Shown here: in pieces, positions 17,306 to 19,688 of the stretch
How the letters are laid out: every line of letters begins with the position of its first letter
How positions within the stretch are numbered: the stretch's first letter is position 1
Origin: UBA1930 sp943371535
Lineage (GTDB): Bacteria; Bacteroidota; Bacteroidia; Chitinophagales; Chitinophagaceae
DNA: 19,688 bases
Reading direction: 5' to 3'
Assembly: GCA_943371535.1 (NCBI GenBank)
Contig: CALRVE020000055.1
Coordinates: forward strand, 1-19,688
The notes under the pieces: generated by a model
Told to the model about the DNA's origin: nothing
Database searches by the model: none
What the model saw: the letters and a program-made list of their open reading frames with translations, nothing else
Made by a program: the position numbers and the translations under genes

Positions 17306-18832
17306 ATGAAAAAAATTGCCCTTTGCTTTTTAGTAGCTTTCTTGCTAGCAATCCAAACCAATAGTTTTGCTCAAACGAACAAAGCTAAAAAGCCAAATAT
17401 TGTTTTAATCTATACCGATGATTTAGGTTTTGGAGATATTAGTATTAATGGTACAAGTGCTATTAAAACACCTAACATTGATCAGTTGGCAAAATCGGGT
17501 GTAAATTTTACCAATGCACATACAACTTCTGCTACTTGCACACCATCAAGATTTTCTTTATTAACTGGTAAATATGCTTGGAGAAAAGCAGGCACTGGTA
17601 TTGCTCCTGGCGATGCCTCTTTAATTATTCCTGTTGCAACTACTACCCTTCCTGGCATGTTACAAAAAGCAGGTTATCATACAGCTGTAATTGGTAAATG
17701 GCATTTGGGTTTAGGCGATGCGAAAGGTGCCGATTGGAATGGAAAAATTAAACCCGGTCCGTTAGAAATTGGATTTAATTATTCGTTCTTAATTCCTGCA
17801 ACTGGCGATCGAGTTCCTTGTGTATTTGTAGAAAATCATGAAGTGGTAAACCTAGATAAAAACGACCCAATAGTAGTAAGCTATAAAGGTCCAGTTGATT
17901 CATCTGCACCCACTGGAAAAAAGAATCCAGAACTTTTAAAAATGCTTACTACACATGGTCATGATATGACGATTGTAAATGGAGTAAGTAGAATTGGTTT
18001 TATGAGTGGTGGTAAATCTGCACTTTGGAAAGATGAAGATTTTGCAGATGTTTTAATGAATAAAGCAAAAAAATACATCGCTCAACAAAAGGGGAAACCT
18101 TTCTTTTTATATTATTCAACACACGATATTCATGTACCACGTTTACCCCATTCTCGTTTTATTGGCAAAAGTGGAATGGGTCCAAGAGGTGATGCTTTAT
18201 TGCAGCTAGATTGGCAAGTAGGCGAATTAGTAGCTACCTTAAAAAAACAAAACTTGCTTGAAAATACACTCATCATTTTCACTAGTGATAATGGAATGGT
18301 ATTAGACGATGGTTACAAAGATGATGCAGTAGAAAAATTAGGCAATCATAAACCAGGTGGTGTACATAGAGGTGGTAAATACAGTGCATTTGAAGGTGGT
18401 ACAAAAGTGCCGATGATTATTAGTTGGAAAGGAACTATAAAGCCTAATAAAGTAAGTACTGCAAGAAATAGTCAGATTGATTTCTATGCAAGTTTGGCTG
18501 CATTAACAGGTACAAGTATTGAAAATGGTCAAGCTCCAGATAGTAAAAACGCATTAGCAGTTTTCTTAAATCAAACTAACCAATCAAGAGAGTATATTGT
18601 TGAACAATCTATCAATTCAACCTTATCATTGGTCATTGGAAATTGGAAATACATTGAGCCTTCTAAGGGGCCAAAAATTAATAAAGATACCAATACAGAA
18701 ATGGGCTATTTGCCTAAGCCACAACTATACGATTTGTCTAAAGATCCAGGAGAAACCAATAACTTGGCTGATGCAAATCCAGAGAAAGTAACTGAAATGA
18801 AAGAAAGATTAGAGCAAATAAAAAAGCAATAA
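17306..18832 (+). CDS. S1 family sulfatase (Cys type), exported, arylsulfatase A-like
   Basis: 508-residue sulfatase with signal peptide MKKIALCFLVAFLLAIQTNS ending FAQ. Signature CTPSRFSLLTG gives C78 as the residue oxidised to formylglycine. Other active-site marks: D38-D39 in YTDDLGFGD, K131 and H133 in GKWHLGLG, STHDIHVPR, D328-N329 in TSDNGM, and GGTKVPMIISW. It differs from the two upstream sulfatases: it has a longer insert around 160-215 (ATGDRVPCVFVE) and a longer loop before the GG-K-Y-S-A-F-EGG stretch. It therefore probably belongs to another S1 subfamily and removes sulfate from another position or sugar. It begins 1 nt after the GH2 stop, so translation is likely coupled, and desulfation and beta-galactosidase action may be sequential. 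The FGE-family gene follows after 41 nt. Confidence 0.92.
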   Translation: MKKIALCFLVAFLLAIQTNSFAQTNKAKKPNIVLIYTDDLGFGDISINGTSAIKTPNIDQLAKSGVNFTNAHTTSATCTPSRFSLLTGKYAWRKAGTGIAPGDASLIIPVATTTLPGMLQKAGYHTAVIGKWHLGLGDAKGADWNGKIKPGPLEIGFNYSFLIPATGDRVPCVFVENHEVVNLDKNDPIVVSYKGPVDSSAPTGKKNPELLKMLTTHGHDMTIVNGVSRIGFMSGGKSALWKDEDFADVLMNKAKKYIAQQKGKPFFLYYSTHDIHVPRLPHSRFIGKSGMGPRGDALLQLDWQVGELVATLKKQNLLENTLIIFTSDNGMVLDDGYKDDAVEKLGNHKPGGVHRGGKYSAFEGGTKVPMIISWKGTIKPNKVSTARNSQIDFYASLAALTGTSIENGQAPDSKNALAVFLNQTNQSREYIVEQSINSTLSLVIGNWKYIEPSKGPKINKDTNTEMGYLPKPQLYDLSKDPGETNNLADANPEKVTEMKERLEQIKKQ

Positions 18833-18873
18833 TTGCTCAATAGTTTACATTTGGTACATAAGAAAATAGTGCT

Positions 18874-19688
18874 ATGAATAAAAACACCTCATCATTTCTT
18901 TTTTCATTTGTTTGTTTACTAATAGTTTTATTGAACGAAAGTTGTAATTCGATTGATGCAGAAAAAATAGCACAACAAAAAAAAGATTCTGCCCATTCTT
19001 GTATGCAAGTGCCCAACAGATTTGGCAATGCAATGGATACAGCAGGAATTGCTTACAACAATGATACTTCACATAAAGGAATGGTTTTAATTCCTGCTGG
19101 CACATTTGAAATGGGTGGCGATAATGATGAAGCATCAGAAGATGAATTACCCAAACACAAAATAACCGTTGCTCCTTTTTATATGGATGCAACAGAAGTT
19201 ACCAATGCTCAATTTCAACAGTTTGTAGACGCCACAGGTTATGTAACCACTGCAGAAAAAAAACCTGATTGGGAAGAACTAAAAAAAACACTTCCACCGG
19301 GTACACCAAAACCTGCTGATAATTTATTACAAGCTGCATCATTGGTATTTAAATCTTCGAGTGGCCCGGTAGATTTAAATGATTACAGCCAATGGTGGAG
19401 TTGGGTGAATGGTGCAAATTGGAAACATCCCGAAGGACCAAAAAGTAATTTAAAAGGCAAAGAAAACTATCCTGTTGTACATGTAAGTTGGTTTGATGCA
19501 ATGGCGTATTGCAAATGGGCTGGCAAACGTTTACCAACAGAAGCAGAATGGGAATTTGCAGCTAGAGGTGGCTTAATTAACAACATTTATCCTTGGGGTA
19601 ACGAACATATTAATAAAGGCAGTGCTAAAGCCAATAGTTGGGAAGGTAATTTCCCTTATTTCAATAGCACTAAAGATGGGTTTGTAAA
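18874..19688 (+). CDS. Formylglycine-generating enzyme (SUMF1/FGE) family protein, partial, exported
   Basis: The first 271 residues are present; the gene runs off the right edge. The N-terminus is a signal sequence (MNKNTSSFLFSFVCLLIVLL) with a weak lipobox at C24 (LLNESC), so a lipoprotein is possible. From about residue 69 it matches the FGE-sulfatase domain: GMVLIPAGTFEMGG, DATEVTNAQFQQFVDATGY, VHVSWFDAMAYCKWAGKRLP and TEAEWEFAARGG (to residue 233). Known FGEs oxidise the Cys of CxPSR in sulfatases to formylglycine using oxygen and copper held by two Cys near the C-terminus. Those positions lie beyond the window, so catalytic competence cannot be checked. Its place 41 nt after a sulfatase, with three CxPSR sulfatases nearby, favours sulfatase maturation over other uses of the fold (for example GldJ/GldK in the gliding/T9SS machinery). 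Confidence 0.85.
   Translation, partial: MNKNTSSFLFSFVCLLIVLLNESCNSIDAEKIAQQKKDSAHSCMQVPNRFGNAMDTAGIAYNNDTSHKGMVLIPAGTFEMGGDNDEASEDELPKHKITVAPFYMDATEVTNAQFQQFVDATGYVTTAEKKPDWEELKKTLPPGTPKPADNLLQAASLVFKSSSGPVDLNDYSQWWSWVNGANWKHPEGPKSNLKGKENYPVVHVSWFDAMAYCKWAGKRLPTEAEWEFAARGGLINNIYPWGNEHINKGSAKANSWEGNFPYFNSTKDGFV

Noticed and set aside
18837..19192. Overlapping minus-strand ORFs near the right end
   Set aside because: The + strand here encodes an FGE-family protein with clear motifs, so the minus ORFs are its shadows.
18874..19688. GldJ/GldK gliding-motility lipoprotein
   Set aside because: These share the FGE fold, but the neighbours are sulfatases rather than gliding or T9SS genes.

Overview
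The window is AT-rich DNA from a Bacteroidota bacterium. The family is probably Chitinophagaceae or a close relative. This rests on a type IX secretion (T9SS) C-terminal domain on the first enzyme, a hybrid two-component regulator of the SusR/HTCS type, exported glycan-active enzymes, and start regions without clear Shine-Dalgarno sequences. The family-level call is an inference from protein style only. Every gene I can support is on the + strand. No tRNA, rRNA, insertion sequence or CRISPR array was seen.

Layout. (1) Positions 1-2350: a non-coding leader with small inverted repeats, then a T9SS-secreted multidomain GH128-type beta-1,3-glucanase ending in a strong hairpin. (2) 2351-4856: a GH16 lipoprotein and an exported SASA-family carbohydrate O-acetylesterase. 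(3) 4857-13972: a 242-nt regulatory gap, then a tight run of a right-handed beta-helix protein, two related S1 sulfatases, a 39-residue membrane microprotein, and a very large hybrid histidine kinase (14 propeller-blade motifs, Y_Y_Y, TM, HisKA, HATPase, REC, AraC HTH). (4) 13973-18832: a 182-nt gap with a 10-bp inverted repeat, then an exported GH2 beta-galactosidase and, 1 nt later, a third S1 sulfatase. (5) 18874 to the right edge: an exported formylglycine-generating-enzyme (FGE/SUMF1) family protein, cut by the window.

Together the genes look like a polysaccharide utilisation locus for a sulfated and probably O-acetylated glycan. GH128 and GH16 would cut the backbone outside or at the cell surface. 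The esterase and sulfatases would strip acetyl and sulfate groups. The GH2 enzyme would trim beta-galactosyl-type ends, and the beta-helix protein may be a lyase or glycosidase. The FGE-like protein would convert the active-site Cys of the three sulfatases to formylglycine. The HTCS would sense a released oligosaccharide in the periplasm and activate transcription directly. No SusC/SusD transporter pair is present within the window. The substrate cannot be fixed from sequence alone: GH128 points to beta-1,3-glucan, while GH2 plus sulfatases points to a sulfated galactan-like polymer.

The least ordinary points are the HTCS reading frame, which has no ATG start and begins with TTG right after tandem stop codons of the in-frame 39-codon ORF; the beta-gamma-crystallin-like/GH128/CBM/T9SS domain combination; the exported FGE-like protein beside exported Cys-type sulfatases; and the inverted repeats in the intergenic regions.
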